A stretch of 64,000 bases of DNA from Maritimibacter sp. (lineage in GTDB: Bacteria; Pseudomonadota; Alphaproteobacteria; Rhodobacterales; Rhodobacteraceae), in contig NZVC01000033.1 of assembly GCA_002701395.1 (NCBI GenBank), positions 41,978 through 105,977 of the forward strand. Direction: 5' to 3'. Positions 34,368 to 43,953 of this stretch are shown piece after piece (position 1 is the stretch's first letter; every line of letters begins with the position of its first letter). The notes beneath the pieces are model-generated. The model was not told the origin of the DNA and did no database searches. It worked only from the letters and a program-made list of their open reading frames with translations. The position numbers were made by a program, and so were the translations under genes.

Positions 34368-34820
34368 ATGAGGCACCGGATCTCGGCCGGGGCGCTGGTC
34401 CTGCGGGGCGAGACGGTGCTGCTTGCCCGGCACTTCAAACCCGGCCGCTACGATTTCTGGGCGCCGCCCGGCGGTGGCGTCGAGGGGGCCGAGGACCTGG
34501 CCGCCGCAGCCGAGCGCGAGTGCTTCGAGGAAACCGGCATCCGCGCACGCAGCCGCAGCCTTGCCTACATCGACGAATTGATCGACGGCCACGGCCGGAT
34601 GGTCAAGTTCTGGCACGTCGCCGACTATGTCGCGGGAGAGATCGACGTGACCGCCAACCCGGCAGAGGACGAAGCGATCGCCGAAGCCGGCTGGTTTGCG
34701 CGCGACGCCCTACCCGCCGGGCATGTCTTCCCGGACGTTCTGCACGGCCGCTTCTGGACCGATCTCGCCGAAGGCTTCCCTGCCCCGGTCAAGCTGCCCC
34801 TCAAACAGTCGATCTTCTGA
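34368..34820 (+). CDS. Nudix hydrolase
   Basis: The 150-residue protein has a complete Nudix box around residues 38-60: a Gly-rich start (PPGGGVEG) and RECFEETGI with the REUXEEXGU metal-binding core. It hydrolyses a nucleoside-diphosphate-linked compound; the substrate is not readable from sequence. It lies 40 bases before the helicase gene and just after the MarR gene. Confidence 0.85.
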   Translation: MRHRISAGALVLRGETVLLARHFKPGRYDFWAPPGGGVEGAEDLAAAAERECFEETGIRARSRSLAYIDELIDGHGRMVKFWHVADYVAGEIDVTANPAEDEAIAEAGWFARDALPAGHVFPDVLHGRFWTDLAEGFPAPVKLPLKQSIF

Positions 34821-34859
34821 GGATCGACGCGGGCGGGGTGGCACCCTATCTCTGTCCGC

Positions 34860-37304
34860 ATGGTCGCCCTGCCCTCTGCCTTCACCGACTGGTTCGCCTC
34901 CAAGGGATGGACCGTGCACCCGCACCAGCAGGCGATGCTGGACCGCGCCGGTGCTCCTGCGCTGATGCTGGTGGCGCCCACCGGGGGCGGCAAGACGCTG
35001 GCGGGGTTTCTGCCGACGCTGGCGGAACTGGCCGACGGCGGGCATCAGGGGCTGCACACGCTGTATGTCTCGCCGCTGAAGGCGCTGGCCTCGGACATCC
35101 GCCGCAACCTGTCCACCCCGGTCGAGGAGATGCGGCTGCCGATCCGGATCGAGGATCGCACCGGCGACACCTCGGCCACGCAGAAGAAGCGCCAGCGCGC
35201 CGACCCGCCCCACATTCTGCTGACCACGCCGGAAAGCCTTGCGCTGCTGCTTAGCTACGAGGACGCGCCGCGCATGTTCGCGGGTCTGCAGCGGGTGATC
35301 GTCGACGAGATCCACGCGCTGGCGGAATCGAAGCGCGGCGATCAGTTGATGCTGGGGCTGGCGCGGCTTCAGTCGCTGTGCCCGGACCTGCGCCGTGTCG
35401 GCCTGTCCGCAACGGTCGAGGATCCGCCGGCGCTGGCGCGGTTCCTTGCGCGGCATCCCGACCCTTGCGAGATCCTTCACGCCGACCCGGGCCCGGATGC
35501 CGACATCCGTATGCTGGAAACCGAAGAGCAACCGCCTTGGGCCGGTGGCGGCGGCGCCTATGCGATTCCGGCGGTGCTGGAACAGGTAAAGCGGCATAAG
35601 ACGACGCTGATTTTCCACAACACCCGCGCGCAGGCCGAGATCTTCTTTCACAACCTGTGGCTGGCCAACGACGAGGATCTGCCGATCGGCATCCACCACG
35701 GCAGCCTTGCCCGCGAACAGCGCCATAAGGTCGAGGCGGCCATGATCGCCGGAGAGCTGCGCGCCATTGTCTGCACCGGGACGCTGGACCTTGGCATCGA
35801 CTGGGGCGACGTGGATCTGATCATTCAGGTCGGTGCGCCGAAGAACGTCAAGCGGCTGATCCAGCGGATCGGGCGGGCGAACCACCGCTATAACGCACCG
35901 TCGAAGGCGCTGTTGGTGCCCGCCAACCGGTTCGAGGTCGTCGAATGCGTCGCTGCGCTGGAAGCGGCAAAGGCGCATCAGCTGGACGGCGACCCGCGCG
36001 GCCCCGGCCCCCGCGACGTGCTGTGCCAGCAGATCCTGATCTCCGCCTGCGCCGGTCCAATCGACGCCGACGCGTTGTTCGCCGAGGTTACCACCGCCGG
36101 GCCCTATGCCGCGCTGACGCGGGCGCAGTTCGACGCCTGCCTCGATTTCGTGGCCACCGGCGGCTATGCGCTGCGGGCCTATGACCGCTGGCAGCGGCTA
36201 AAGCAGGCGCCCGACGGGACATGGACCCTGCGCGACCCGCGCGCGGCGCGGCAGATCCGCATGAACATCGGCACGATTCAGGACAGCGAGCTTGTGAAGG
36301 TCCGGATGCGCGGTCAGGGCAAGCCGCTGGGCGAGATCGAGGAGGGCTTTGCCGCGACGCTGACGAAGGGCGACACTTTCCTGATGGCCGGGCGGATCGT
36401 CCGATATGAAGGACTGCGCGAAACCACCGTTGAGGTGACACGCACCAACCATTCCAAGCCCCGCGTCGCGACGTTCATGGGCACCAAGTTCGCCACCTCG
36501 ACCCAGCTGTCGCACCGTATCCTGCGGATGTTCCAGCAGGACAGCTGGCCCGAGCTGCCCGACCACACCGCCGAATGGCTGTCGCTTCAGCGCGAGGTGT
36601 CGAAAATGCCCGAGGCCGACCGCCTGCTGGTCGAGACCTTCCCGTGGGACGGGCGCGAGCACGCCTGCATCTACGGCTTTGCCGGGCGCAACGCGATGCA
36701 GACGCTGGGCCTGCTGCTGACCCAACGGATGGAAGTTCTGGGCCTGCATCCGCTGGGCTTCGTGTCCACGGATTACGCCGTGCTGATCTGGGGGCTGGAC
36801 CGTCTGGAAGATCCTGCCGCGTTGTTCGAACCGGGCGACCTGCGTACCGCGTTCGAGACGTGGTTGGGCGGAAACGCGGTGATGAAGCGCACGTTCAAGG
36901 CCAGCGCGGTGATTGCCGGGCTGATCGACCGCCAGACCGGCGGCCAGCGCAAGACCGGCAAGCAGGCGACGTTTTCGTCCGACATCCTGTACGACACGCT
37001 GCGCCGCTACGACCCGGACCACCTGCTGCTGGAGATCACGCGCGAAGAGGCGCTGAAGGGCCTCGTCGACTTCGGCCGCGTCGAGGAAATGCTGGACCGG
37101 ACGCGCGGCCGCATCGACCACGTCGCGCTGGACCGTGTGACGCCGCTGGCCGCGCCGATGCTGCTGGAGGTGGGCAAGGTTCCGATCCAAGGCATGGCAA
37201 CCGACCGGCTGGTGGCGGAAGAGGCAATGCGCCTGATGCAGGACGCAGGTCTGGACGAAAGCCAAAAGGCAAAACCCCGCCGGGGCTGGCGCGTGCCCTA
37301 TTGA
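34860..37304 (+). CDS. ligase-associated DEXH-box helicase (Lhr family)
   Basis: This 814-residue superfamily-2 helicase is shorter than E. coli Lhr. Motif I is APTGGGKTLAGF near residue 39. Motif II is VDEIHAL near 149, motif III LSATVEDP near 180, and motif VI RLIQRIGRANHRY near 327. A long C-terminal region with DYAVLIWGLDRL is the core of the ligase-associated subfamily. These helicases act in DNA repair with PdeM, an exonuclease and an ATP-dependent DNA ligase. PdeM is encoded next door, but the ligase and exonuclease are not in the window. Confidence 0.87.
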   Translation: MVALPSAFTDWFASKGWTVHPHQQAMLDRAGAPALMLVAPTGGGKTLAGFLPTLAELADGGHQGLHTLYVSPLKALASDIRRNLSTPVEEMRLPIRIEDRTGDTSATQKKRQRADPPHILLTTPESLALLLSYEDAPRMFAGLQRVIVDEIHALAESKRGDQLMLGLARLQSLCPDLRRVGLSATVEDPPALARFLARHPDPCEILHADPGPDADIRMLETEEQPPWAGGGGAYAIPAVLEQVKRHKTTLIFHNTRAQAEIFFHNLWLANDEDLPIGIHHGSLAREQRHKVEAAMIAGELRAIVCTGTLDLGIDWGDVDLIIQVGAPKNVKRLIQRIGRANHRYNAPSKALLVPANRFEVVECVAALEAAKAHQLDGDPRGPGPRDVLCQQILISACAGPIDADALFAEVTTAGPYAALTRAQFDACLDFVATGGYALRAYDRWQRLKQAPDGTWTLRDPRAARQIRMNIGTIQDSELVKVRMRGQGKPLGEIEEGFAATLTKGDTFLMAGRIVRYEGLRETTVEVTRTNHSKPRVATFMGTKFATSTQLSHRILRMFQQDSWPELPDHTAEWLSLQREVSKMPEADRLLVETFPWDGREHACIYGFAGRNAMQTLGLLLTQRMEVLGLHPLGFVSTDYAVLIWGLDRLEDPAALFEPGDLRTAFETWLGGNAVMKRTFKASAVIAGLIDRQTGGQRKTGKQATFSSDILYDTLRRYDPDHLLLEITREEALKGLVDFGRVEEMLDRTRGRIDHVALDRVTPLAAPMLLEVGKVPIQGMATDRLVAEEAMRLMQDAGLDESQKAKPRRGWRVPY

Positions 37305-37335
37305 CGAGTGCCATACAGCGTCGTCTATCTAGGGA

Positions 37336-38025
37336 ATGCGAGCGGAACAATTACAGAACGAGCAGACGTTCACACTGGCCGGCGCGGAGCTGATCGCCCG
37401 GGGCACCGGCGCCCTTTGGTGGCCCACTCAGCGGCTGCTGGTCGTCTCGGATCTGCACCTTGGAAAATCGGAACGCATCGCCCGGCGCGGCGGCAGCCTG
37501 CTGCCCCCGTATGAAACACAGGACACGCTGGCCCGGCTGGACGCCGAGATCGAATGGCTCGATCCGCGCAGCGTCGTGTGTCTTGGCGACAGCTTCGACG
37601 ACGGTCTTGCGCGGGACGGGCTGGACACCGAGGCGGTCGATTGGCTCAACCGGCTGATGGCCGGGCGGCGCTGGGTCTGGATCGAGGGCAACCACGATCC
37701 CGGTCCCGTCAGCATCGGCGGCACGCATCTGGCCGAGCTTCAGCACGCCCCGCTTAGTTTTCGCCACATCGCGCGCCCCGGCGCCAGCGGCGAGATTTCG
37801 GGACATTACCACCCGAAGGCCACGCTGCACGCCCGTGGCCGTGCCGTGACGCGGCCCTGTTTCCTGTACGACAGCGACCGGGTGATCCTGCCTGCCTTCG
37901 GCACCTACACCGGCGGGCTCAGGACCGACGCGCCCGCACTGGCCGGGCTGATGCGGCCAGAGGCGCTTGCGATCCTGACGGGGCCGTTCACTGCCGAGAT
38001 CCCGATGCCGGGGCGATGCTCTTGA
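37336..38025 (+). CDS. pdeM: PdeM, ligase-associated DNA damage response metallophosphatase
   Basis: This 229-residue calcineurin-like metallophosphoesterase has motifs VSDLHLGKSER near residue 38, CLGDSFDDGL near 80, GNHDPG near 117 and SGHYHPK near 154. These supply the binuclear metal ligands. It belongs to the gene set that travels with an Lhr-like helicase and a bacterial ATP-dependent ligase in DNA damage response. It overlaps the following thioesterase gene by 10 bases. Confidence 0.85.
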   Translation: MRAEQLQNEQTFTLAGAELIARGTGALWWPTQRLLVVSDLHLGKSERIARRGGSLLPPYETQDTLARLDAEIEWLDPRSVVCLGDSFDDGLARDGLDTEAVDWLNRLMAGRRWVWIEGNHDPGPVSIGGTHLAELQHAPLSFRHIARPGASGEISGHYHPKATLHARGRAVTRPCFLYDSDRVILPAFGTYTGGLRTDAPALAGLMRPEALAILTGPFTAEIPMPGRCS

Positions 38026-38450
38026 AACCCCGGTTCGACGGATACCGCGACAAGATCCGCGACAGCTTTGCCCGGCAGACCCTGATGGGCACCTTCGGCG
38101 CGCGGCTCGACGGGATCGAGCCCGGTCAGGTGACGATCAGCGCGCCCATCATCGACTCGACCAAACAACAGCACGGGTTCGCCCACGCCGCCGTCAGCTT
38201 CGGCATCGGCGACAGCGCGGCGGGATATTCGGCGCTGACACTGCTGGACGAAACCGACGAGGTGCTGACGGTCGAGATGAAGATCAACCTTCTGGCCCCT
38301 GCGCGGGGGGACCGGCTGCGCGCGGTGGGCCGGGTGATCAAGTCAGGCCGCCGCCTGATCGTCGTCGCCGCCGACGTGTGGGCCGACACCGGCAGCGACA
38401 GCACGCATGTCGCCATGCTGCAGGGGACGATGATCCCTGTCCCGGCCTGA
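38016..38450 (+). CDS. PaaI-like hotdog-fold thioesterase
   Basis: The 144-residue protein has a single hotdog domain with the PaaI-type segment QQHGFAHAAVSFGIGDSAAGYSAL near 48-67, where the HG and acidic residue are catalytic in the family, and NLLAPARGDRLRAVGRVIKSGRRL. It probably hydrolyses an acyl-CoA. It is embedded in a row of unrelated genes, overlapping pdeM by 10 bases and followed by the monooxygenase gene after 1 base. Confidence 0.82.
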   Translation: MLLKPRFDGYRDKIRDSFARQTLMGTFGARLDGIEPGQVTISAPIIDSTKQQHGFAHAAVSFGIGDSAAGYSALTLLDETDEVLTVEMKINLLAPARGDRLRAVGRVIKSGRRLIVVAADVWADTGSDSTHVAMLQGTMIPVPA

Positions 38451-38451
38451 C

Positions 38452-39573
38452 ATGACGCGCAGCGCGATCGTCATCGGCGCTGGCCCATCGGGTCTTGCCA
38501 CGGCGGTCTGCTTGCAAAAGGCCGGGTTCGAGGTTGCCGTCCTTGAACGGAACGACCGGATCGGATCGGCGTGGCACGACCACTACGACAGCCTGCGGCT
38601 TCACACCTCGCGCAAGACCTCTGGCCTGCCGGGGCTGCCTATTCCCGCCAGCGCGGGCAAATACCCGTCGCGCGCCGACATGGCCGCCTATCTTGAAAGC
38701 TATGCGCAGACCTTCGATCTGGACGTCCGGCTGGGCTATGCGGTGGACAGGGTCGATCCCGAGGATGGGGGCTGGATCGTCCGGCACGAACACGGTGACG
38801 ACTTCGCCGATGTGGTGGTCTTCGCGACCGGGCTGAACGGCCAGCCGAACCGTCCGGACTGGCCCGGCCTTGACGGCTTTCCCGGCCCCGTGATGCACGG
38901 GTCCGAATATCGCAATCCGCATCGGTTTCTTGACCGGAAGGTGCTGGTGGTGGGCTTCGGCAACTCTGGCGCCGACATCGCCACCGACCTTGCGGGCGCG
39001 GGCATCGCCACCGGCCTGTCGGTGCGGAGCCCGGTCAACATCGTCCCGCTAGAGATATTGGGCGTGCCTGTGACCTCTCTCAGCCTGCTGCGCCGCGCGC
39101 TGGGACCGGCCGCCGCCGACCGCCTGAGCGCCCCGGTGATCGAGACGCTGGTCGGCCGCCCCGAGGACTATGGCCTGCGCCGCGCGGACAAGGGGCCGGT
39201 GCGGCAGGTCGTCGAGGACGGGCGCGTTCCGATGATCGACGTGGGCGTGCTGGCAGCGATCAAGGCGGGACGGATCGCCGTCCATCCCGGCATCACGCGC
39301 TTCGACGGCGGCACGGTCCATTTCGCAGACGACTCGAACGCCACCTATGACACGCTGATCGCCGCCACCGGCTATCGCGTGGATCTGACCGCCTTCCTGC
39401 CCGACGTCCCGGACGTTCTTGATGCCAGCGGGCGCCCCAAGGTCTCGGGCGGTCCCAGCGGGCGCAGGGGCCTGTACTTCTGTTCGTACCATGCTTCTCC
39501 GAACGGCCAGCTTCGGCAGTCCGCGCAGGAGGCCGCGCAAATCGCGGACCACGCCGCGCAGACACACGGCTGA
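38452..39573 (+). CDS. flavin-containing monooxygenase-like oxidoreductase
   Basis: The 373-residue FAD enzyme has the dinucleotide motif VIGAGPSGLATAVCLQKAG at residues 7-25. The WHDHYDSLRLHTSR segment is typical of YUCCA/CzcO-like flavoproteins. The NADPH motif VVGFGNSGADIATDLA lies near 165, and an ATGYR motif near 304. It may hydroxylate or oxidise a small N- or S-containing substrate. The real substrate is unknown. Confidence 0.8.
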   Translation: MTRSAIVIGAGPSGLATAVCLQKAGFEVAVLERNDRIGSAWHDHYDSLRLHTSRKTSGLPGLPIPASAGKYPSRADMAAYLESYAQTFDLDVRLGYAVDRVDPEDGGWIVRHEHGDDFADVVVFATGLNGQPNRPDWPGLDGFPGPVMHGSEYRNPHRFLDRKVLVVGFGNSGADIATDLAGAGIATGLSVRSPVNIVPLEILGVPVTSLSLLRRALGPAAADRLSAPVIETLVGRPEDYGLRRADKGPVRQVVEDGRVPMIDVGVLAAIKAGRIAVHPGITRFDGGTVHFADDSNATYDTLIAATGYRVDLTAFLPDVPDVLDASGRPKVSGGPSGRRGLYFCSYHASPNGQLRQSAQEAAQIADHAAQTHG

Positions 39574-39637
39574 AGGACGCCGCAGCGCGGCAAAAATCCA
39601 CTCGCCAAGGCTGGCGAATGCTCCTAAGAAACATGCC

Positions 39638-40867
39638 ATGCGCATCCTTCCCCTTGCCGAGGCGCGGCACCTGCCCCTTTGGCAACGCCCCGTTTCCCTG
39701 CTGTTCCTCATGGCGTTCGCCATGCCCATCGCCTTCGCGACGTGGTCGGCGCTGCTGAACAATTTCGTTATCGAGGTCGCGGACTTCACCGGGGTCGAGA
39801 TCGGCTGGCTGCATACCGTGCGCGAAATCCCCGGCTTTCTGGCCATCGGGGTCATCGCGCTGATCATGTTCATGCGGGAACAGGTTCTGGGCGTCGTCGC
39901 GCTTTTGCTGCTGGGCGTCGCGACGGCAGTGACCGCGTGGTTCCCCAGCCTTGGCGGCATCCTGACGATCACCATGCTGTCGTCGATCGGGTTCCACTAT
40001 TTCGAGACGGTGAACCAGTCGCTGCAGCTTCAGTGGATCGAAAAGGAAAAGGCGCCGCAGCTGCTGGGCTGGATCGTCGGCATCGGCTCTGGCGCGTCTC
40101 TGCTGGCCTATGGCCTGCTGGTGCTGACGTGGAAGACCTTCGAGCTTTCTTATAACTTCGTCTACCTCGTGTCCGGCGGCACGACCGCGCTGATCGCGCT
40201 GTTCTGTTTCTTCGCCTACCCCCAGTTCGAGGCGCCGAACCCGCAGATCAAGAAGATGGTCCTGCGCCGCCGCTACTGGCTGTACTACGCGTTGCAGTTC
40301 ATGTCGGGCGCGCGGCGTCAGATCTTCACCGTCTTCGCCGCCTTCATGATGGTGGAACGCTTCGGCTTCGAGGTGCACGAGGTCACGGCGCTTTTCCTGA
40401 TCAACTTCCTTGCCAACATGCTGTTTGCCCCCCTGATGGGCCGCGCCGTCGCCCGCTGGGGCGAACGCCGGGCGCTGGCTTTCGAATACTGCGGCCTTGC
40501 GCTGGTGTTTATGGCCTATGGCGGGATCTACTGGTTCGGCTGGGGCGTCGCGTTGGCGGCTGCGCTTTATATCGTCGACCACATCTTCTTCACCCTCGCG
40601 TTCGCACTGAAGACCTACTTTCAGAAGATCGCCGATCCTGGCGACATCGCCCCCACGGCTGCTGTCGCCTTTACGATCAACCATATCGCGGCCGTCTTCC
40701 TTCCGGCGGTGCTGGGCTATCTTTGGATCGTGTCGCCGGGCAGCGTGTTCGTTCTTGCCGCGGCGATGGCGGTGACCTCGCTGTGTCTTGCGCTGATGAT
40801 CCCGCGCCATCCGACGCCTGGTAACGAGACGGTGTTCTCGGGCGGCCTGCCCGCGCCGGCAGAGTAG
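39638..40867 (+). CDS. MFS transporter of unknown substrate
   Basis: The 409-residue membrane protein has about 12 hydrophobic segments. The MFS signature is present only in loose form ([17 protein letters not shown] in the middle loop). [18 protein letters not shown] in the first half is well conserved-looking. The ATG at 39638 has a weak ribosome site. I do not recognise a substrate class. Confidence 0.65.
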   Translation: MRILPLAEARHLPLWQRPVSLLFLMAFAMPIAFATWSALLNNFVIEVADFTGVEIGWLHTVREIPGFLAIGVIALIMFMREQVLGVVALLLLGVATAVTAWFPSLGGILTITMLSSIGFHYFETVNQSLQLQWIEKEKAPQLLGWIVGIGSGASLLAYGLLVLTWKTFELSYNFVYLVSGGTTALIALFCFFAYPQFEAPNPQIKKMVLRRRYWLYYALQFMSGARRQIFTVFAAFMMVERFGFEVHEVTALFLINFLANMLFAPLMGRAVARWGERRALAFEYCGLALVFMAYGGIYWFGWGVALAAALYIVDHIFFTLAFALKTYFQKIADPGDIAPTAAVAFTINHIAAVFLPAVLGYLWIVSPGSVFVLAAAMAVTSLCLALMIPRHPTPGNETVFSGGLPAPAE

Positions 40868-40923
40868 CAGCCGCGCCCGCCCTGCCCTATATGGGTAAGG
40901 ACACCCAGGAAGGGAGACACGCG

Positions 40924-41574
40924 ATGTTTACGCTCAAGCGCAAGAAGACCGAGATGGTGACCAAGGCAGACGCGCTGCCCGGTCGGCCGAACCCGATCCC
41001 CACCGCAGACACCCACTTCATCAACGGGCGCGACTTGAAGGCCCCGGTGCCCGACGGCATGGAAGAGGCGATCTTCGGCATGGGCTGTTTCTGGGGCGTC
41101 GAGCGCAAGTTCTGGCAGACCGACGGCGTCTGGCTGTCGATGGCCGGATATGCCGCCGGGATCACGCCGAACCCGACCTATGAAGAAGTCTGCACCGGTC
41201 TGACCGGCCACAACGAGGTGGTGCGCGTGATCTACGACCCGTCGGTCGTCAGCTATGACGAACTGCTGCAACTGTTCTGGGAGGGTCACGACCCGACGCA
41301 GGGAATGCGGCAGGGCAACGACATGGGCACGCAGTACCGGTCGGGCATCTACTATTTCACCGACGCCCAGAAGGCCGCGGCCGAGCGGACCAAGGCCGAC
41401 TTCGCACCGCGGCTGGCCAAGGCCGGCTATGGCGACATCACAACGGAAATCCTGCCCGCGCCCACGTTCTTCTATGCCGAGGACTATCACCAGCAGTACC
41501 TCGCCAAGAACCCCGCCGGCTATTGCGGGCTGGGCGGCACCGGCGTGACCTGCCCGATTGGAACCGGTGCGTGA
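40924..41574 (+). CDS. msrA: peptide-methionine (S)-S-oxide reductase MsrA
   Basis: This 216-residue enzyme reduces methionine-S-sulfoxide in proteins. The catalytic cysteine lies in [14 protein letters not shown] (C58 region). The family segment [25 protein letters not shown] follows, then [23 protein letters not shown]. Start 40924 follows AGGAAGGGAGA. The C-terminal [11 protein letters not shown] provides possible resolving cysteines. Its stop codon overlaps the next gene (GTGA). Confidence 0.92.
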   Translation: MFTLKRKKTEMVTKADALPGRPNPIPTADTHFINGRDLKAPVPDGMEEAIFGMGCFWGVERKFWQTDGVWLSMAGYAAGITPNPTYEEVCTGLTGHNEVVRVIYDPSVVSYDELLQLFWEGHDPTQGMRQGNDMGTQYRSGIYYFTDAQKAAAERTKADFAPRLAKAGYGDITTEILPAPTFFYAEDYHQQYLAKNPAGYCGLGGTGVTCPIGTGA

Positions 41575-42116
41575 CGAACGCGCTGCCGGGCGTCGAGGAC
41601 GGCGCCTGGTACTCTTGCCTGACCGATGAACTGGAAGCCTTGCGCGCCAAAGCCCGCAGGGCCGTTCATGAGTATTCAAGCATGGATCCCGGCCAACGCG
41701 GGGCCTGTGGTCCGCGTCTGCGCGGCCTGCTGGGCGCGTTCGGCGACACCGCGATGATCGAGGCGCCGTTCCATTGCGCCTACGGTGTGAACATCCACAT
41801 CGGCGATGGCGTCTATCTGAACGCCTTCTGCACCGTGCTTGATACCGCGCGCGTGGAAATCGGCGCGCGCAGTCTGCTGGGTCCCGGCGTCCATATCTAT
41901 TGCGCCGACCACCACCATGACGCCGCCAAGCGCGCCGAGGGGCTGGAACGCGCCCTGCCCGTCACCATCGGCGCCGATGTCTGGATCGGCGGCCGCGCGG
42001 TGATCCTGCCGGGCGTCACCATCGGCGACGGCGCCCTTGTGGCTGCGGGCGCGGTGGTCAGCCGGGACGTTCCCCCCAATGGCAAGGTCGCGGGTGTCCC
42101 TGCACGCCCCATCTGA
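41571..42116 (+). CDS. sugar O-acetyltransferase (Maa/LacA-like hexapeptide protein)
   Basis: The 181-residue protein starts with GTG at 41571, overlapping the msrA stop by four bases. It has the Maa-type N-terminal helix ([22 protein letters not shown]), then a left-handed beta-helix of hexapeptide repeats ([20 protein letters not shown], and [12 protein letters not shown]). The catalytic histidine would lie in IYCADHHHD. The acetyl acceptor (maltose, galactoside or other) is not defined by sequence. Confidence 0.85.
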   Translation: MTNALPGVEDGAWYSCLTDELEALRAKARRAVHEYSSMDPGQRGACGPRLRGLLGAFGDTAMIEAPFHCAYGVNIHIGDGVYLNAFCTVLDTARVEIGARSLLGPGVHIYCADHHHDAAKRAEGLERALPVTIGADVWIGGRAVILPGVTIGDGALVAAGAVVSRDVPPNGKVAGVPARPI

Positions 42117-42158
42117 TCGCCGCTTGCAGAGAGCACGGCGCTGCCGCTATAGGGCGCC

Positions 42159-43031
42159 ATGACCACCTGGACCGCATTGACGACCCTTAAGGGCAAGGAC
42201 CGCGCCGAGGCGCTTGGCGAAGCTATGGAACGGCTGCAGCCGGAACCGACAGGCGTGGGGGTCTTCGAAGTCGAAGACGGCTCTGGCCTGTGGGAAGTCG
42301 GCGGCTATTTCACCGAACAGCCGGACGAGGCCGGACTGGCCTTGCTGACGGCGGCCTTCGGCGGCGGCGACTTCGTGATCTCCGAACTGCCGGAAACCGA
42401 TTGGGTCGCCAAGGTTCGCCGCGAACTGGCTCCGGTCGTGGCCGGGCGGTTTTTCGTCTACGGCAGTCACGACGCCGACAAGGTGCCCGAAGGGTCGATC
42501 GCCCTGCTGATCGAGGCGGCGATGGCGTTTGGCACCGGGCATCACGGCACGACGCTGGGCTGCCTGCGCGCCTTCGACCGTCTGATCGACGCGGGTCTTG
42601 TCCCTTCGCGGGCGCTGGATCTTGGCTGCGGCACCGCCGTTCTGGCGATGGCGGCCAAGCGCGCCTTCCCCGATGCGCAGGTCCTGGCCAGTGACATCGA
42701 CGCCGTCGCGGTCGAGGTCGCCGAGGCGAACCTTGCGGCGAACGGCATGGCGGGCGACGTCGCCTGCCACGAGGCCGCCGGGCTGGATCATCCGGCACTG
42801 GCCGCTGCCGCGCCGTACGACCTGATCTTCGCGAATATCCTGAAGGGTCCGCTGATCGACCTGTCGCCCTCGATCGCGCAGGCCACCGCCCCCGGCGGTG
42901 TCGCGATTCTGTCGGGCATTCTCAATGAACAGGCGGACGAGGTGATCGCGGTCTATTCCCAAAACGGATTTAATGCCGAGCACCGGGAAGAGATCGTTGA
43001 CTGGACCACGCTGATTCTGCGGCGCGCCTGA
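42159..43031 (+). CDS. prmA: ribosomal protein L11 methyltransferase PrmA
   Basis: The 290-residue SAM-dependent enzyme methylates ribosomal protein L11. It has the PrmA-type N-terminal substrate domain. The catalytic domain follows, with AMAFGTGHHGTTLGCL near 123, the SAM motif ALDLGCGTAVLAMAA near 147, and the NPPY-like ANILKGPL near 226. The family order N-L11 domain then Rossmann fold is kept. It is followed by a palindromic hairpin. Confidence 0.88.
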   Translation: MTTWTALTTLKGKDRAEALGEAMERLQPEPTGVGVFEVEDGSGLWEVGGYFTEQPDEAGLALLTAAFGGGDFVISELPETDWVAKVRRELAPVVAGRFFVYGSHDADKVPEGSIALLIEAAMAFGTGHHGTTLGCLRAFDRLIDAGLVPSRALDLGCGTAVLAMAAKRAFPDAQVLASDIDAVAVEVAEANLAANGMAGDVACHEAAGLDHPALAAAAPYDLIFANILKGPLIDLSPSIAQATAPGGVAILSGILNEQADEVIAVYSQNGFNAEHREEIVDWTTLILRRA

Positions 43032-43039
43032 AACGAATA

Positions 43040-43055
43040 GGGCGGAATTCCGCCC
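43040..43055 (+). terminator. palindromic hairpin after prmA
   Basis: GGGCGGAATTCCGCCC is a perfect 16-base palindrome starting 9 bases after the prmA stop, followed by GTCCTCGTTTTG. It is a probable terminator or mRNA end. Confidence 0.5.
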
Positions 43056-43253
43056 GTCCTCGTTTTGCGTCAAACTCTGGCCACATTTGAATTCAATGAA
43101 GCGTGCAACAGCTTCGCAGCGGCGGCTTTGCGGCCGGGCGCAGAACAAGGGCAGAGGAGGCCCGCAAGAACAGCCCGCCCCACGATCCGGCCCCGCGCCG
43201 CGACGACAGGAATTCCCGAATACTCCCGAGGAGTAGACTCTTCGTTCGGACTG

Positions 43254-43286
43254 GACCGCGCCACGCAAGTGTCGCGGTCTTTTTTT
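43254..43286 (+). terminator. strong rho-independent terminator of an unassigned transcript
   Basis: GACCGCG (43254-43260) pairs with CGCGGTC (43273-43279). An inner CAC/GTG stem is capped by a GCAA tetraloop, and seven T residues follow (43280-43286). It is a textbook terminator on the plus strand, more than 200 bases past prmA. Confidence 0.8.
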
Positions 43287-43536
43287 GGCCTCATTTCCGG
43301 GGTCCGAGTCGTAGGGTCAACCGGCGAGTGCGCGCAACTTTAGAGAACAATTTCTGAGTAAAATTAGGACTGTTTCAGGTTAAAACAGAGCGCCTCACCC
43401 TATGCGTGTAAATCTGTCCGGATTCGGGCAACACGCTCTGGTTGCCACATTTTCGCCCCAATTCGACAAGATTTTGCCCATGTCGCAACGACGCTGCCTC
43501 GTTCGACACTGGTTTTTAGTCTGCTGCTAGTGATCC

Positions 43537-43836
43537 ATGAAACACGCTGTCCTAAGCCGCCCGGACCAATCGGTTGAGAGCTTCAACCATGACGGTCTCG
43601 AACTTGCCCGCCGGAAGAAGAGCCGCCGCTCTTTCCCGGTCGCGAAGCTGCTGCAGTTCATGCTGGCCGTATTCGCCTTCAAGGTCTTCCTGTTCCTCCA
43701 ACTTGGCCCGGTGGCCTACGCCGAGAAGCGGAACGATCTTGCGGAAAGCGGGGCCTTCGGGCGCGTCGCCGCCGCGGCGATGGCGCTGGATCCGGTGTCA
43801 CACAAGGTGGTGGACGCTATCAAATTCGCTCTCTGA
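43537..43836 (+). CDS. small single-pass membrane protein of unknown function
   Basis: The 99-residue protein has a basic N-terminal region (ARRKKSRRSFPVAK), one hydrophobic helix at about 40-58 (LLQFMLAVFAFKVFLFL), and an outer or periplasmic tail (AEKRNDLAESGAFGRVAAAAM). The polarity is a typical N-in anchor. I recognise no named family. The ribosome site is weak, but it has its own A+T-rich upstream region and a strong terminator after it. Confidence 0.6.
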   Translation: MKHAVLSRPDQSVESFNHDGLELARRKKSRRSFPVAKLLQFMLAVFAFKVFLFLQLGPVAYAEKRNDLAESGAFGRVAAAAMALDPVSHKVVDAIKFAL

Positions 43837-43863
43837 GAAGGTGGGGGCCACAGAGAGCGAAAA

Positions 43864-43898
43864 AAGGGCCACGTTCCGATATGCGGAACGTGGCCCTT
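43864..43898. terminator. bidirectional terminator
   Basis: AAGGGCCACGTTCCG and CGGAACGTGGCCCTT pair over 15 bases around an ATATG loop. On the minus strand the stem is followed by five T residues, and on the plus strand by CGTTTATT. It closes both the plus-strand small gene and the minus-strand DUF1127 gene. Confidence 0.85.
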
Positions 43899-43953
43899 CG
43901 TTTATTCCAGCCCGGACATCGACCGTTAGGCCCGTCCGGGATTGATGCCGCAA

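Larger units (their letters stand above)
43032..43536. other. 505-bp intergenic region with two terminators and a candidate small RNA
   Basis: No convincing protein gene is visible. The region holds a prmA hairpin (43040-43055) and a G+C-rich stretch. A strong rho-independent terminator follows at 43254-43286, and then about 250 bases of A+T-richer DNA that should hold the promoter of the small gene at 43537. A stem ACTCC-cga-GGAGT lies near 43221-43233. The terminator has no protein gene directly upstream, so an independent small RNA is possible. Confidence 0.5.

Noticed and set aside
43063-43286. 6S RNA, tmRNA or SRP RNA
   Set aside because: I found none of the expected conserved sequences or the long closed-bubble fold; only a generic terminator and a small stem are clear.
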